A stretch of DNA of 64,000 nt from Voacanga thouarsii (taxonomy: Eukaryota > Streptophyta > Magnoliopsida > Gentianales > Apocynaceae). Location: assembly GCA_026120185.1 (NCBI GenBank), contig JANUWF010001179.1, forward strand, positions 475,501 to 539,500. Direction: 5' to 3'. Both the position numbers and the translations under genes were made by a program. Below, in pieces: positions 45,959-57,399 of the stretch; the first letter of the stretch is position 1, and each line of letters opens with the position of its first letter. Below the pieces are notes generated by a model that ran no database searches, was not told the origin of the DNA, and saw only the letters and a list, made by a program, of their open reading frames with translations.

Positions 45959-46640
45959 TGTGAAACCCCACCTAAAACCAACCCTAGAGTAAGGGGGTCG
46001 GGAATGCATATCATATTATTTTGCATGAATATATATGTTTTTGAATGATTTTATGTGCTTTAGAATCGTGGATTATATGTTTAAATGCTTAGTTATACTT
46101 ATTGAGTAGGAGGGGTAAAATGGTAATTTTGCTTGAGGTCAGAATAGGAAGATAACTTGAGGAGTAGATAAGAAAAATATGTGGGTGAGAAAATAAGAAC
46201 AAGAGTTGTTGTGGTTAAGTGGTTGGAGCTTTGGAATTAATCTCTAAGGTCATGAGTTCAAATCCCATCATTTAAGCTTTTATTATGATTATCTTAATTA
46301 AGTTTGAATTTTTGTTTTCTTGCATTTTATGAAAATAGGAATGATTGTCTTAAGGGAGACATGAAGAGAATGTCCTAATCTTATCCTCATGTCCTAAAAG
46401 AATTCTAGAAGAATTCTTGTCCAATTTATTACCTCTAGCTTTGTCCTAACATTTTCATAATTCAAATAAACTAAAATCCATTAAATCTTTTTCTTTGAAT
46501 TCCAAAAAAATTCTGTGATAATTTCTTCCCCTTGAATTTCGAAAATTAGCTTTGGGGAAGGGAGGTTGGCCGAAAAATAGAAGGGGAAATAGGAAGGGTT
46601 CCAAGAGAAAATCAATCACCATGGAAGGACATTCAAATCT
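45959..46640 (+). repeat. TGTGAAACCCC-type segment with tRNA-like stretch
   Basis: Starts TGTGAAACCCCACC, followed by a CCCTAGAGTAAGGG hairpin. It matches 50390-51039 on the minus strand. Shared blocks include AAATGGTAATTTT, GGAAGATAACTTGAGG, AAATAAGAACAAGAGTTGTT and GGTTCCAAGAGA. The right edge is not defined. Confidence 0.65.
46207..46276 (+). other. tRNA-like (A box/B box) sequence within repeat
   Basis: TGGTTAAGTGGTTGGAGC resembles a tRNA A box and D stem. AGTTCAAATCCCA, 43 bases later, resembles a B box and T loop. A better-preserved copy sits at 50722-50793 on the minus strand (TGGTGTAGTGGTTAGAG, GGGTTCAAATTCC). The outer stems do not fold into a normal acceptor, so it is probably a tRNA-derived (SINE-like) piece rather than a functional tRNA gene. 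Confidence 0.5.
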
Positions 46641-47886
46641 ATCTTCATGATGTTCATGCTTTAGTAGTAAGAAATCTGGAAATTTTCCAGATTTGTTGCA
46701 GACCTTTTCTTCGAAAATTCAGGCCATAAACCCATGCAATTGCTGCCAAGAAAATGGTCATTTCAAGTGGCTTGGAAGCTGGAAAAATTGTGCAATTTTC
46801 GGACTGCACAAAACAGCACCAAACCAGAAAAATTTTCTGGGCAATTCGCAGCTCTTCATCAAGGAAATAAAGCTGTTTTTAGTTCATCTTCAAGCCAGCA
46901 AACTCTGTATTTGTCCAGAAATGAGGCTGAAAAACCACCCTTGGAAGACCCTCAAACATCCCTGAAGAACCCCTGAAAAATCGAGCCAAGAGAGTGCGAA
47001 AATCCTGCACCAAAATTCTGCAATTTTTCGGAAAACCATGAACACTTGAGATCAGAATTTTTCAGCCTTGTTCCTTCTAGCCTAAGACCGAAAATCATCT
47101 TCAATCTCTGTAGAATTGAGCCTTGCTCAGCTATACACTGATCACCATTAAACCCACACTTACCTTGAAGCATAAGGACTCCATAGCTACACCACAAAAC
47201 ACTCCTAAGATCACTCCATTCAACCTTCATTTGAACTTCAAATAATTTCAGCATTTCACTCCCATAAATCACTCTTGCTTTAAGCTGAATTAACCAGAAT
47301 TTCCTCTGCCTTTAACGACTGAATTTCGGCCAGCCTTGAGCAACATTAAACCTCAGTCATTTCAGCAAGACAACCTTGCTTCAGCCGACACCATTAAAGT
47401 CCATAGACACCTCTCTTGATCAAACACTATAGCTGATCTTTTACCTTAAACATCTCCACCATTTCCTCCATTTAAATTTCAAATAAAATCTGATTTCTCT
47501 CTCTCACAAAGCTGAAAACCGAAACCCTCAATCACACCCTACCATTCGGCCAGCCTTCTAGCAGAAATCGTGCAGCACTTCTTCTAATTTCTCTCCATTT
47601 TCACCTAAAACACCAAGAACACCAAGAATACACACTAAACTTCTTCAAGCCTAAACCTACTCTAAAACACCTCCAATCACTCTCAAATAATCCAGATCAT
47701 CTCTACTTAATCCCTAGACTTCATTTCTGCCATTTATAACACAAAATCTCGCAAACAAGAATTTTCAACCGGATAAAAAATCAGTTTTTCTTGAAGACCT
47801 CAAGAACATCAACAAGGTAAAACAAGAACAACCTTCTTGTTCATCTTCTTCCATTCAATTCTTAATACACCTATCTAATGCCCTCT

Positions 47887-47888
<2 letters not shown>

Positions 47889-47942
<54 letters not shown>
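47889..47942. repeat. (CT)n microsatellite
   Basis: About 25 CT units, the mirror counterpart of the GA array at 44811. Confidence 0.95.
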
Positions 47943-47945
<3 letters not shown>

Positions 47946-50231
47946 AACCGAAATGGTTGATCAAACCATCAACCATGGATGTTGTTTCATTGGACCATTC
48001 AAGTCATTCTATCGCGCGTGGACCTTCTTTTATCTTCACCAAAGGACTCGACAATCAAGTATTCATTCTTAAATTTCTCTTATTAAATTCTGAAATCATG
48101 TCTCCTAGATGATGATAGAGAAATGGAATATGATTGGGAGATTGAATATGTGCATGAGGATTACGGGGATGAAGTTATGACATGATAATGGTTGTATTTG
48201 ACTAGGATGTATGTGTTTTCCTTTCGAATCAATTTATGTTCTTCATGCTTAATGAATTTTATGGATGTTTGAAGCATGTTAGCGACCATGACACCAAAGG
48301 TGATTAGATTTTTATGTTCTTATTTTTCCATAGAAACCATGATTGATGATTATGCTTAGTAGGATTTTGGCCATGTGATGGTATGAGATAGTTCAAGTGT
48401 ATGTTCATGAATGGATTGATATATTGTTTGATGATGGAGAAGGTGTTCATGAATCCTTTCTAGCAATAGGAAAATCATGGTGAAAAAGTATTTTCTTGTT
48501 AAGGCTAGATTATTTTTATTAACAAATTTTATTACCTTGAATAGAATGCTACTATATTTTTCCCTATAAAATTTGAAACTCTAGGGAGATTTGGAATGGT
48601 TTATTAATTAAAATATTCATATTTTCTTTATCAAATAAGTGAGATCTTTTATTAAAAATAATATATATAGTAATAAATCATTTACAATAAATAAAATATT
48701 ATTAGAATCTATTTGTTATTTATTAATTAAAATTTAAAATAATTCATTCATTATTAATTTTATTTATTATCTATTTAAAAATTAATTAAAGGTTACTTGT
48801 AATTAAATATTTATTTATAATAAAGCTATTTTTAAATCACCATTTATTAGTACTATTTAGGACTTAATATTCAAACCTTAGTTTATTTATTAAAAATAAC
48901 ACTCAAGAATTATTATTTGAGTTTATAATTTATTAGCAATCATTTTAGGAACCCTAGTTATTTTAACTTATCAAACTAGACTTATCAAATTCTTTATCAT
49001 CTAGCCTTAAAACTTAGAACATTAGGGTTAGGATTATTTGTGTAAGTGAATATAGCTTGAGTGTAACCTTATGTCTTGTGTTTACCCCAGGCGGGGTTAG
49101 GTCAGCTTTGGAAGACTTTTGAATTTGAGCAAGCAAAGGATCAGGTAAGCTCCTGCATAAAACTTGTTTGTTGTAAAAGGTTACCATGGCAAGCTAAACA
49201 CGAAGTATGTGAATACTGATTTGGTAAAGGCAATTAAGGACTGTTTCTTTTCTTGATTCAGTCAAACCAATTATTTGAAAATTTTCAAAGCAGTTTTACT
49301 GAAATACTAAACTATTTCTAAAACTGATTTTGGCATGGACTTTAGAAACCCTTGATTGCCATTTTCAAGCAAAGCTATATTTTATCAGTTTTCTCCCAAG
49401 TGGGACAATTATCGTCGAGTACTCAATAAGGGTAGGCTAGTAGTACTAGTTTTGAAGAGCAAGAGTGAGTCTTCTGGCAGGAGGCCACCTTCAGAAGATA
49501 AACTCAACTTAGAGAAACGTCAGTACTACTTAGTCACGCCGGTCCGAGCTAGCAGTTTTCAGTCATATGGACTGTGTGTTGCCGGAGTGGACAACCGGTT
49601 TGTTTGGGTATAGAGAAGGAGGAGTATCTTGCCCGGTAGGCCGATCACCTACCTTTTGTCAGTCTGCACAAAGTGTGGCATTCTGACCGGCAGTATGCTC
49701 AACGTGTGGCATACTGACCATGTGGACATGGGACCCAACGTGTGGTAACCCATGACCACCATGTTGAGTGGTTGATTTTATTGAACATGTAAGGTTGGAA
49801 AAGCCAAAACACCACTCTTGATTTGACTATTATTTATTACTTGCCAGTATTTCTCTTATGAAGATTTTATACTTTGCATTCGTGAACTGTTTTCACTAAA
49901 CACCCAAAGCACACACGGATTTACTGAGATTTTTATCTCATCACTCTTTATACCATGATTCCAGGTCGATACTGCTGTGGGGATGAGTAGCTTGTGTTGT
50001 CTATCTTGGAAGAGATGTTGTTATCTATTTTGATGTAATGCTTTGGGAAGTTGAGAGTGAATAATTTTTATTCCTGGATTTGTTTTGAATTCTTAGATTG
50101 TAATGAGTTTTGAGTTTAAAGTACTATTTTTATTCTACTATTTTGATTGTGTGACCTAGTTATAAAGACCCATTGTCCTTTGAACGGGCGATATCCCCGG
50201 CCCTGTAGGGCCTAGGTAGTGGGGTGTTACA
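47889..50231 (-). repeat. Right arm of the large inverted repeat (TGTAACACCCC family)
   Basis: This is the inverted partner of 42368-44838. Read on the minus strand it starts TGTAACACCCCACTACC, then GGCCCTACAGGGCCGGGGAT, a perfect GGCCCTACAGGGCC hairpin. It ends with a GA tract (CT on plus, 47889-47942). The AACCCCGCCTGGGGTAAAC block is at 49081-49099. No coding domain is recognised. Bases outside the two TGTAACACCCC ends do not form a target duplication. Confidence 0.75.
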
Positions 50232-51039
50232 TATCAAAAGGGCCATTTTCTTGCAATATTTGGGAGGGAATAATGGTTGAGAATTTCGACACCTTAAAGG
50301 CACAAGAAGCTGGAAAAATTTCAGTTCATTACATGAAAGAAAATAAACCTAGCTAGAGTGAAATTTAGAAGGTTCACTGGGAATTAATTCTCTTGGAACC
50401 TTCCCCATCTCTTCCACATTTTCGGTCCATAAGATGTCTTTCCCTTAGACATTTTGAACCTTCAAAGCCACGGCACTTTACTGAAATTTCTAAAATGAAA
50501 TTGGTTAGAACAAATTTGTCCAATCTAATGAATTGAGAATTAAGAAAAATTAAAGATCAAGGAGGAATGAATTCCCTTAGGAATTTTTTAGTAGGGCACA
50601 AGAATAGGATTAGAGTACTCCTATCATGTCTCCCCTAGTACAACACCTCTACCCCATGCTAAAGCACTTAAGGCCGAAAATACCCCTTCCCAAGCAAAAA
50701 TAAAATCTAATCATACTAAAGCTCTAATGATGGAATTTGAACCCAAGACCTCAAGAATTAATTCCTAAACTCTAACCACTACACCACAACAACTCTTGTT
50801 CTTATTTTCTCTCTAAAATATTTTTCCTATTTAATCCTCAAGTTATCTCCCTATTTTCATCTCAGGCAAAAATTACCATTTTTCCCTTCTTACTCAATAA
50901 ATATAATCAAGCCCTCTACACTATAAAACCCAAATCCAAAGCACATAAAATCATATAAAAATATATTTAAACATGCAATAAAGTATGATAGGCATCCCAA
51001 CTCCCTTACTCTAAGGTTGGTTCCGACTGGGGTTTCACA
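50232..51039 (-). repeat. TGTGAAACCCC-type segment, minus strand
   Basis: Read on the minus strand it starts TGTGAAACCCCAG at 51039, followed by a CCTTAGAGTAAGG hairpin. It ends 808 bp later exactly at the TGTAACACCCC boundary. It is homologous to 45959-46640. It contains a tRNA-like stretch at 50722-50793. Confidence 0.65.
50722..50793 (-). other. tRNA-like (A box/B box) sequence within repeat, second copy
   Basis: Minus-strand TGGTGTAGTGGTTAGAG fits an A box and D arm. CTTGGGTTCAAATTCC fits a T arm and B box. Spacing is near that of a tRNA gene. No matching acceptor stem or clear anticodon arm is evident. See the copy at 46207. Confidence 0.5.
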
Positions 51040-52260
51040 CCTTGCAGCCTAAATCCCCTAGGATTGTAATGAATTAATTAAAGAAAGACTTTTATTAGAT
51101 AAAACCTAGAGAAAATATAATTTTCCTTAATTCTTCTAATTTTTCTTCTATTTCCTAAACCTAAATCAGATTTTAAGCCCTAAAAATCCATAGTAGCCAC
51201 CCCACACACACTCTCTCCCCTAGTACACGAAATCCTCTACCTTTTTGCCAAAGTTTAATTATTTTGTTACTTACGGAGAATTTTTGCACAAAACTACAAC
51301 TTTGGAGCACCATTTTTGAATTGATTTCTTGACGATCTTGGTGGTAACGGAAGTTAGGAAACACTTACTTGTCCCTCTATGGTTGTTCAAATTAGGCATA
51401 ACAGGAGGTAATGACTAAAGTCATTTCTTTTCCTTAGTTTTCTTATTGCTGCCATTATAGAGGAAAGAATAGGATTTTAGGGTTTTAAAAATTGTAACAT
51501 GTATTCCTTGATTGAAAATTTATGATTATCATCTAAACATGCCTAGACATTAAAAAAGAAACCACCTTTCAAAAATTTTTTATAAAGGAAAGCACTTTTA
51601 CCTATAGCCATGAAACCTAGAAATTTGTGATGATATGCTAGTTATAGGATTTAAGACAAAATAAAATAGCAAAGTGATTTATTATGGCAGGACCTTTTGA
51701 TATTGTAATCTAGACATGATTAGAGTATGTCTTATGTTAGAAATCATGTAAGAAAACCCTGAAACAAAACCCACCAATTTTTGAAAAGCTAAAATGACAG
51801 AGTACCCTATTTCTACTTACATTGTAAAATTTCAGAATTCTTTGATAAGGGAATTAAAAGTTATGAATTTTTCTTTCATGCTAGTCGGTGCCTGTAGCGA
51901 TAAGTAATTGTTTGAGTGCAAACATAGTTTGGTTGTTGTGCAAAGCCACTTATATTCTGTTCTATATGAGTTTAGGTATGTCTTTGTAAAAATTGAGGTT
52001 AATCCGAAGTGTTTGCATGTACTCTTAAGAAAAGTGAAACAAATGCTAGAATTTGAGATCAGCATAAGAATTTTTAAGGAAACTCTTTATTATTAATTTG
52101 TATACTTCTATGTGTAAGAATTATAACTATTGACACTTAGAGACGTAGTAATGGATTAGATAAGGATTTATTTGAAGTTTTGCTTGTGGTATATGAATGA
52201 GGAATTAATTATATAAGGAATATGGTTTCCGAAAATATTTGGAGTAGGTTGTGATTTATT
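51040..52260. other. Intergenic DNA without recognisable gene
   Basis: AT-rich, with short frames only. The interval separates the right inverted-repeat arm from the third family copy and may be more of the same decayed element. Confidence 0.3.
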
Positions 52261-52756
52261 TATTTTATGACTTTTAGACTTAGAAGATTTTCAAGGGAAA
52301 AGATCCACTCATTGGGATTAAGAAATTAATTTCTTATACCAAGGTAAGTTCTTGCATTAAAACTGTTTATGAAATATAGCAATTGCAATATTGACAAGTG
52401 GGACTGTATTTCTCCAGAATAGACAACTGGTAAGTTAGAAGGGTTTGGAAGAAGGAGGAATATCTCTACCCAATGGGCCAATCACCCACTGTACTATGAT
52501 GCAATGTTTCACAGTATAGGGTCATGATGTAGGGTTTCATGGCTCAGGTTTATGATGCATGGTTTCATAGTCCACTTTATTATTGAGTGGTTAATTTCCA
52601 TGAAATAAAATTATTTATTGAGAATGTAAATTGAAAACATCATTCTTATGTTTAAAACTATTGATTATGATTGCAATTACCCTTTTGGGATTTCAAAATA
52701 TATATCACGAAATTGTTTCAAATGAACACTCTCACACACATAGGACTTACTGAAAA
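52261..52756 (-). repeat. Third TGTAACACCCC-family copy, part interrupted by Sirevirus
   Basis: Landmarks of the right arm (49140-49935) recur here, strongly diverged: AAGGTAAGTTCTTGCATTAA, AGACAACTGG, AAGGAGGAATATCTCTACCC, GGGCCAATCACCCACTG, GTTTCATAGTCCACTTTATT with GAGTGGTTAATTTCCATG, and CACATAGGACTTACTGA. The sequence stops at the Sirevirus insertion and resumes at 63467. Confidence 0.65.
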
Positions 52757-52761
52757 ATTTA
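52757..52761. repeat. Sirevirus target-site duplication, left (ATTTA)
   Basis: ATTTA directly precedes the LTR edge TGAAAAATC and is repeated at 63462-63466 directly after the other LTR edge. Five bases is usual for Copia insertions. Confidence 0.9.
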
Positions 52762-53966
52762 TGAAAAATCTTAGGGGGGGGGGGGGGGTGAATAAGGTTT
52801 TTGGTAGACTAAAATTTTCAAGTAGTCTATTATACAGAATATTAATGATCTTCAAGTTTCTTAGACCAACTTCATGGCAAGAGAGAAAGCTATTCAAGAA
52901 AACTTTGAGAAATATCCAGATTCAGACTAAGGTAAGACATACAATGCAGTTAATGTTGTATGCAGAGAAATGAGATACAGAATGTATAGTGGTTCGATCT
53001 ATCAAGATCTATATCCATTACCTTAAGCTCACACTTAAGGATTTTCAACTAGATTTCATATATCCAACTTAATGGAATCAATTTGCACCAAATATAAGAG
53101 AGGATCACCACACTTGATTTTTCAAAACCTTTCAATCAACCACTCAAATCAAGGTTCACCCTAGATGGGTTTTACACCATAACCTTGTTATATAAAAGAG
53201 ATTGAATATCTATGGAACAATAAAAACTCACTTGTTTGAGCAGATGTGCACCAAGGAAAAAGTACAAACACTTTTACCTTTTAGACACAATTTGAAATAA
53301 CTTTGAAGCACTTTGATAAAGGAGATTTTTGTTTTCTATAGAGTAAGAGTGTTTCTTAAAGGGATACCACAAAAATCTTATGTTAAATCAAGTTTAGAGG
53401 CTTTATATAAAGCCATAAAGTAAAGTACCGACGGCTATAAAACGGTTATAATTTTTTTGTTAAATTTACCCATGTTTTGGACTCATGTTTTGAATGATAA
53501 TGCATCCAAAAGGTAAGTCCAAAATGACACTTTTCAGGTAGAAATGATTTGACACAATTTATAAGATTTTGGACGAATCTTTTAGATGTAGAATCATCCA
53601 AACTACTCAATTCAATATTCTGAGATTTAAAACTTTGAATTCTTTTTTTCTTTGTGTGCTTCAAGGTAGAAATAAATTGAATCATAAGGTAAAGAGACAT
53701 AGGAATTAACAAGAAATACCTTAATAACAATTCTTAGTCTAAAATTCTTCCATAAGGACTTATTGGTTTGCAATCTCTTAAGCTTGAACTTTATCTTGAT
53801 CACCCATTCTTGATTTTCATTGCTCCAAAGTTGCTTAAATAATCTTATTTGAATACCTTAGAAGAACTGATGTCAAACATGTCCTATCACATATAGATCA
53901 TACAAGTTAGTCTACATCAATGTTTGTCATAAGTCAAAACAAAGGAGAAAGCCCTTAGGGTTAACA
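52762..53966 (-). repeat. Sirevirus 3' LTR
   Basis: About 1205 bp, direct repeat of 62269-63461. On the minus strand it starts TGTTAACCCTAAGGGC and ends in a TTTTTCA edge (TGAAAAATC on plus). A G-run lies near 52774-52788. It differs from the other LTR by many substitutions and small indels. Confidence 0.9.
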
Positions 53967-53983
53967 ATCTCCCCCTTTTTGAG
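53967..53983 (-). other. Sirevirus polypurine tract
   Basis: Minus strand reads AAAAAGGGGGAGAT directly before the LTR start TGTTAACC, the plus-strand primer and a recognised Sirevirus signature. Confidence 0.9.
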
Positions 53984-55430
53984 TGATGACAAAACTTGAT
54001 GGGATTGTAATATAAAAATAATGATATATAATGTACGAACATGTTAGACCGAGAAAAATAAGAATATTTTTCATTGAAATGCAATATCTCATTATAGGAC
54101 TCAAAGAGTGTTTATGAGATTGAGATAGAAAATTAAAGCATATACTCACAAACATGGCTCAATGAGCTTATAGCCTAACCTACCTCAATTTCCTCTATCC
54201 TTCCATTAAACGATTATTCCATAAAGAAATAACCAATACAATGATTTTTATAGAAGAGATATAGCAGATAAGTCATGGGATGAAATGCTCCCCCTTAATA
54301 TTTGCATATATGAATATTTGTAAATGAGGGAAAAATTGAATATTTTGTATGTCCAAAACGTACATCTAAAACATTAGTGAAAGTGAATATGAAACCTTTA
54401 TAAATGTAATTTTTGAATGTCCAAAAGGTGTGTGTCCAAAATGGTATGAATTTTTTTGAAGAAAACCTTTTTGGATAAGATTTTTGGATCAAGGATATAT
54501 GAGTCCAAAACTCCTCCTATTATAATGCACGAGATAATGGATTTTTCAAAAATTTGATCTGTCCTGATTTTCTCAAAGAGTTTTGATCATAAAGGAAGCA
54601 ATCTATCTGAATGAAATTTTTATCAATGAAATTGTCACAGAATCGCTTAAAAACATCTTATCAATCTAGTCTCAAAGATACCTTTATTACGAAAAGAGTA
54701 CTTTTGGATGAAATTCAAGATACCAAACTAGTGTTCAGTTTGGATATCAACACTGAGATCACAGATGATCAATATTCATATCAAGCAGTTCATCCAAAAA
54801 TATCAAATTAAAGCACAAAGTTTTTCTCAAGTAAATTTACTATTCAAGGACTGCCAGGCAGACGTCAATCAGTTATGTATTATTAACAATTAGGAACAAA
54901 GAGCATATCATACTATCACATAGATAGATAATCAAATAAATCAGTAGAATAATCACAGCCCAGTTGACAGAGCCAATTGTAACGCTCACAATCAGTAGAA
55001 CAATCAATTGTAACGCTCACAATTATAAGCAGAATCGTATGCAGAAAACTATCCCAACATTTCTAGTAACTATCCCAACATTTCCAGTCATATCCATATT
55101 TTCTCCCTCTTTATCATCAATCAAAAAGAGGAATAACATAAAAGAAGTAGAAGAAAATAGAATATATATAGATATGAAGTATTCAGAATTTAAGCAGATA
55201 GGCTTGTGCATAAGTAAAAAAAGAAAAGTAAAATTTTCAACTGTAAAAAGTAAATTGTTCATGATAGTAGAGAGAATTGAGGCCAGTTGGGTTAGAGGTC
55301 AATTGAAGAGCATTCTACCAATCTGGTTTTTTAGGAAATGTGAATTGTTTCAAATTTTGATCTTGCATCCTTTTGAGAATGTTGACCAGCAATCCTACTA
55401 GATTTCCTTTTAACCACAACATGCTTCTGA
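53984..55430. other. Sirevirus 3' untranslated region
   Basis: No coding domain on the minus strand. Frames on the plus strand here (for example 54964-55401) have no family resemblance. Long untranslated stretches before the polypurine tract are common in Sireviruses. Confidence 0.55.
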
Positions 55431-55511
55431 CTTTTTCTAGATAGATGAGATATGTGGTTTAGAGGAGGCAGAAGGTGCTACAGCTTCTTGAATCGGGGAC
55501 TTTTCCTTAGT

Positions 55512-56888
55512 TTACACAGTAACAGGCACTTCCTCTGCTGCAGGTTGTTCTTTGTCAGTTTCTTCCTCAATGACTAGTTCCTCTTCTATTTCCTTTGCTT
55601 GAGCAGAGACTGTAAGAGCAGATACCAGGTCATCTATTTTTGCTTTCTTTTCCACTACAGTTAGTCTATGGCCAAGATATTGAAGTTCTGAATTGAGGCT
55701 ATCCAGTTTAACAAATAATGAGTTTATAGCGTCCAAAATACTTTTAGATAGTCCCTTATCATTTTCTTTTCCTTTAGCAAAGGATTCTTCTTAAGGATCT
55801 TCTTCAATTTTTCTTTTTCCCCCAACAAAAGGGGCATTCTTTCATTCTACTTTTATTTTTAACAGTCTTTCCTTTTTCTCACCTTCAGTATCTTGGAGCA
55901 ACTTTCATTCATTACCCATTCTCACATATCCTATTCTCTCAAAGGAATCAAAGCTATAAACATTCATTTTTGACGGGACACAGGGAACTGAATTTAAATC
56001 AATATTAAAATATCTAAAGACCTTTGTTAACAAATTTCCAAATGGCAAGGCTTTGCCAAAGGTATTCCTCGATTGCAGCATTAGTTTGGCAGCTAAAAAT
56101 CCAAAACTAATTTGCCTTTCCTCTGCCAAAGCTAATATAATTACCATTTGTAAAATATTTATGGAGGTCTTATAACCAAAACTCGGCACCACCATGGTAG
56201 AAACCATATGATGTAAGATCCTCCCTACTCCATTCAGCCATTTAGTATTTCTGTTACTTGAATTCTCAAAACTCATTCATCCAGCAAATATTTCTTCAAA
56301 TTTCTTTAACTCAAACATGTTACTTCCCTCTGAAAATTTATTTAATTCAAAATATTGAACCCCTTCGTCTCTTACTTCACAGATTCTATTCAGTAGACGA
56401 TGATCAAACTCAATACTCTTTCTTCTAACTCTAGAAATGTACCAACAAATCATAAATCCTCCCCTAGTCTCCTCAAGACATCCTTTTCTCAAATTGACAT
56501 AAAATTTCCAAACGAGTAGGGTATATAATTTTTCATCAACAAACAGTAACCTACTCTAACCAATATACTCAAACATATCCAACACATTGGATAGATTCAG
56601 AAAGGATGATGGATTAACACGATACCCAAAAATAACAGTTCTATTTCTAGAAACCCAATCATTGTAATCAAACTCACTCTTAGAATCAATAAATCGGAGT
56701 ACCTGATTTTCAGAACTCTCTTGTTTTGGTGAAGATTTCAAAGAATAATAATGTGATGCCGAGAAGTTTGGTTCGGGTGAAACTTCTTTTCCTTTTGTTT
56801 TGTTCAATGCTGAACCATTCTTCTTTGTCTTTGGAGATATTTTTTGTGCCTTCTTGGGTTTTAGTGTAGATGATTTTGTTTTTGCCAT
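55512..56888 (-). pseudogene. Sirevirus envelope-like third ORF, in-frame stops
   Basis: A single minus-strand frame starting at MAKTKSSTLKPKKA (56888) can be followed to 55512. It is cut by in-frame stops at 56558-56556, 56279-56277 and 55907-55905, with more likely before 55736. Features: a basic, Ser/Lys-rich N-terminus; a central region with YWYISRV-like and GVGRILHHMVSTMVVPS stretches plus hydrophobic segments (ILQMVIILALAEE); and a C-terminal coiled coil (INSLFVKLDSLNSELQYL) ending in an acidic EEEL/EEETD tail. Location after RNase H plus a C-terminal coiled coil match the envelope-like ORF of SIRE-type elements. Its role is unknown; envelope function is only a hypothesis in the literature. 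Confidence 0.75.
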
Positions 56889-57399
56889 TGAGAAGATTAG
56901 AGCTTTAACTGTCAATTATTTGGAGAGTAAGAACTCAGAGAGTTTTTGGAAGATGGAGTATGTCAGTTACAGAGATTGGAAGAGAGAAGAAATGAAGTCC
57001 TTTGAATGTCTAGAGAGTTGTAATAGAAAGCACATTGAAAAGACAAGTTATCTCATAGATTAAGAGAAACTGTGTTGAGAAAAGTGCAAGCCCTTTTTGA
57101 AACTCAAAAATTGAAATATGGAAGCAATTATTTTTTAAAAAGGGAAATATGAAGTATAAAAAATAATTCTGTTTTGGATTTTGACCCAAACTGAAATATT
57201 CATCCAAACGAAACTTTTTCATAAATGAGTTTTAAAGGTGGGTTTTGGACTCAAATACTACATCCAAACACTTGGTTGGTGCGTTTTGGATACAAACATT
57301 GCATCAAAAAACATCGTCTTCACTAAACCTGCAAAATAACGAAAACTTGTGCAACCAGGTTAGTTATGTGATTTTTGTAATTCCCAAACCTCTTCTTAG

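Larger units (their letters stand above)
44840..47888. other. Centre of the large inverted repeat
   Basis: The centre lacks a recognisable coding domain. Pieces of it on either side of about 46300 are again weakly similar in inverted orientation (CTTGAAGGTGTTCTTGATCC near 44933; the inverse GAAGACCTCAAGAACATCAA near 47792), so the fold continues inward. It includes the TGTGAAACCCC-type segment at 45959. Confidence 0.4.

Noticed and set aside
46207..46276. Functional tRNA gene
   Set aside because: A and B box-like motifs are present, but no acceptor stem pairing or clear anticodon loop. The same sequence is part of a larger repeat.
45600..47280. Short open frames in the centre of the large inverted repeat
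   Set aside because: They lie in repeat DNA that recurs inverted nearby, overlap each other on both strands and lack domains.
42368..50231. Pair of LTRs of one retrotransposon
   Set aside because: The arms are in inverted, not direct, orientation and no gag, pol, primer site or polypurine tract lies between them.
54964..55401. 145-codon plus-strand frame within the Sirevirus
   Set aside because: It runs opposite to all element genes, in the 3' untranslated part, and contains a short internal duplication. No family resemblance.
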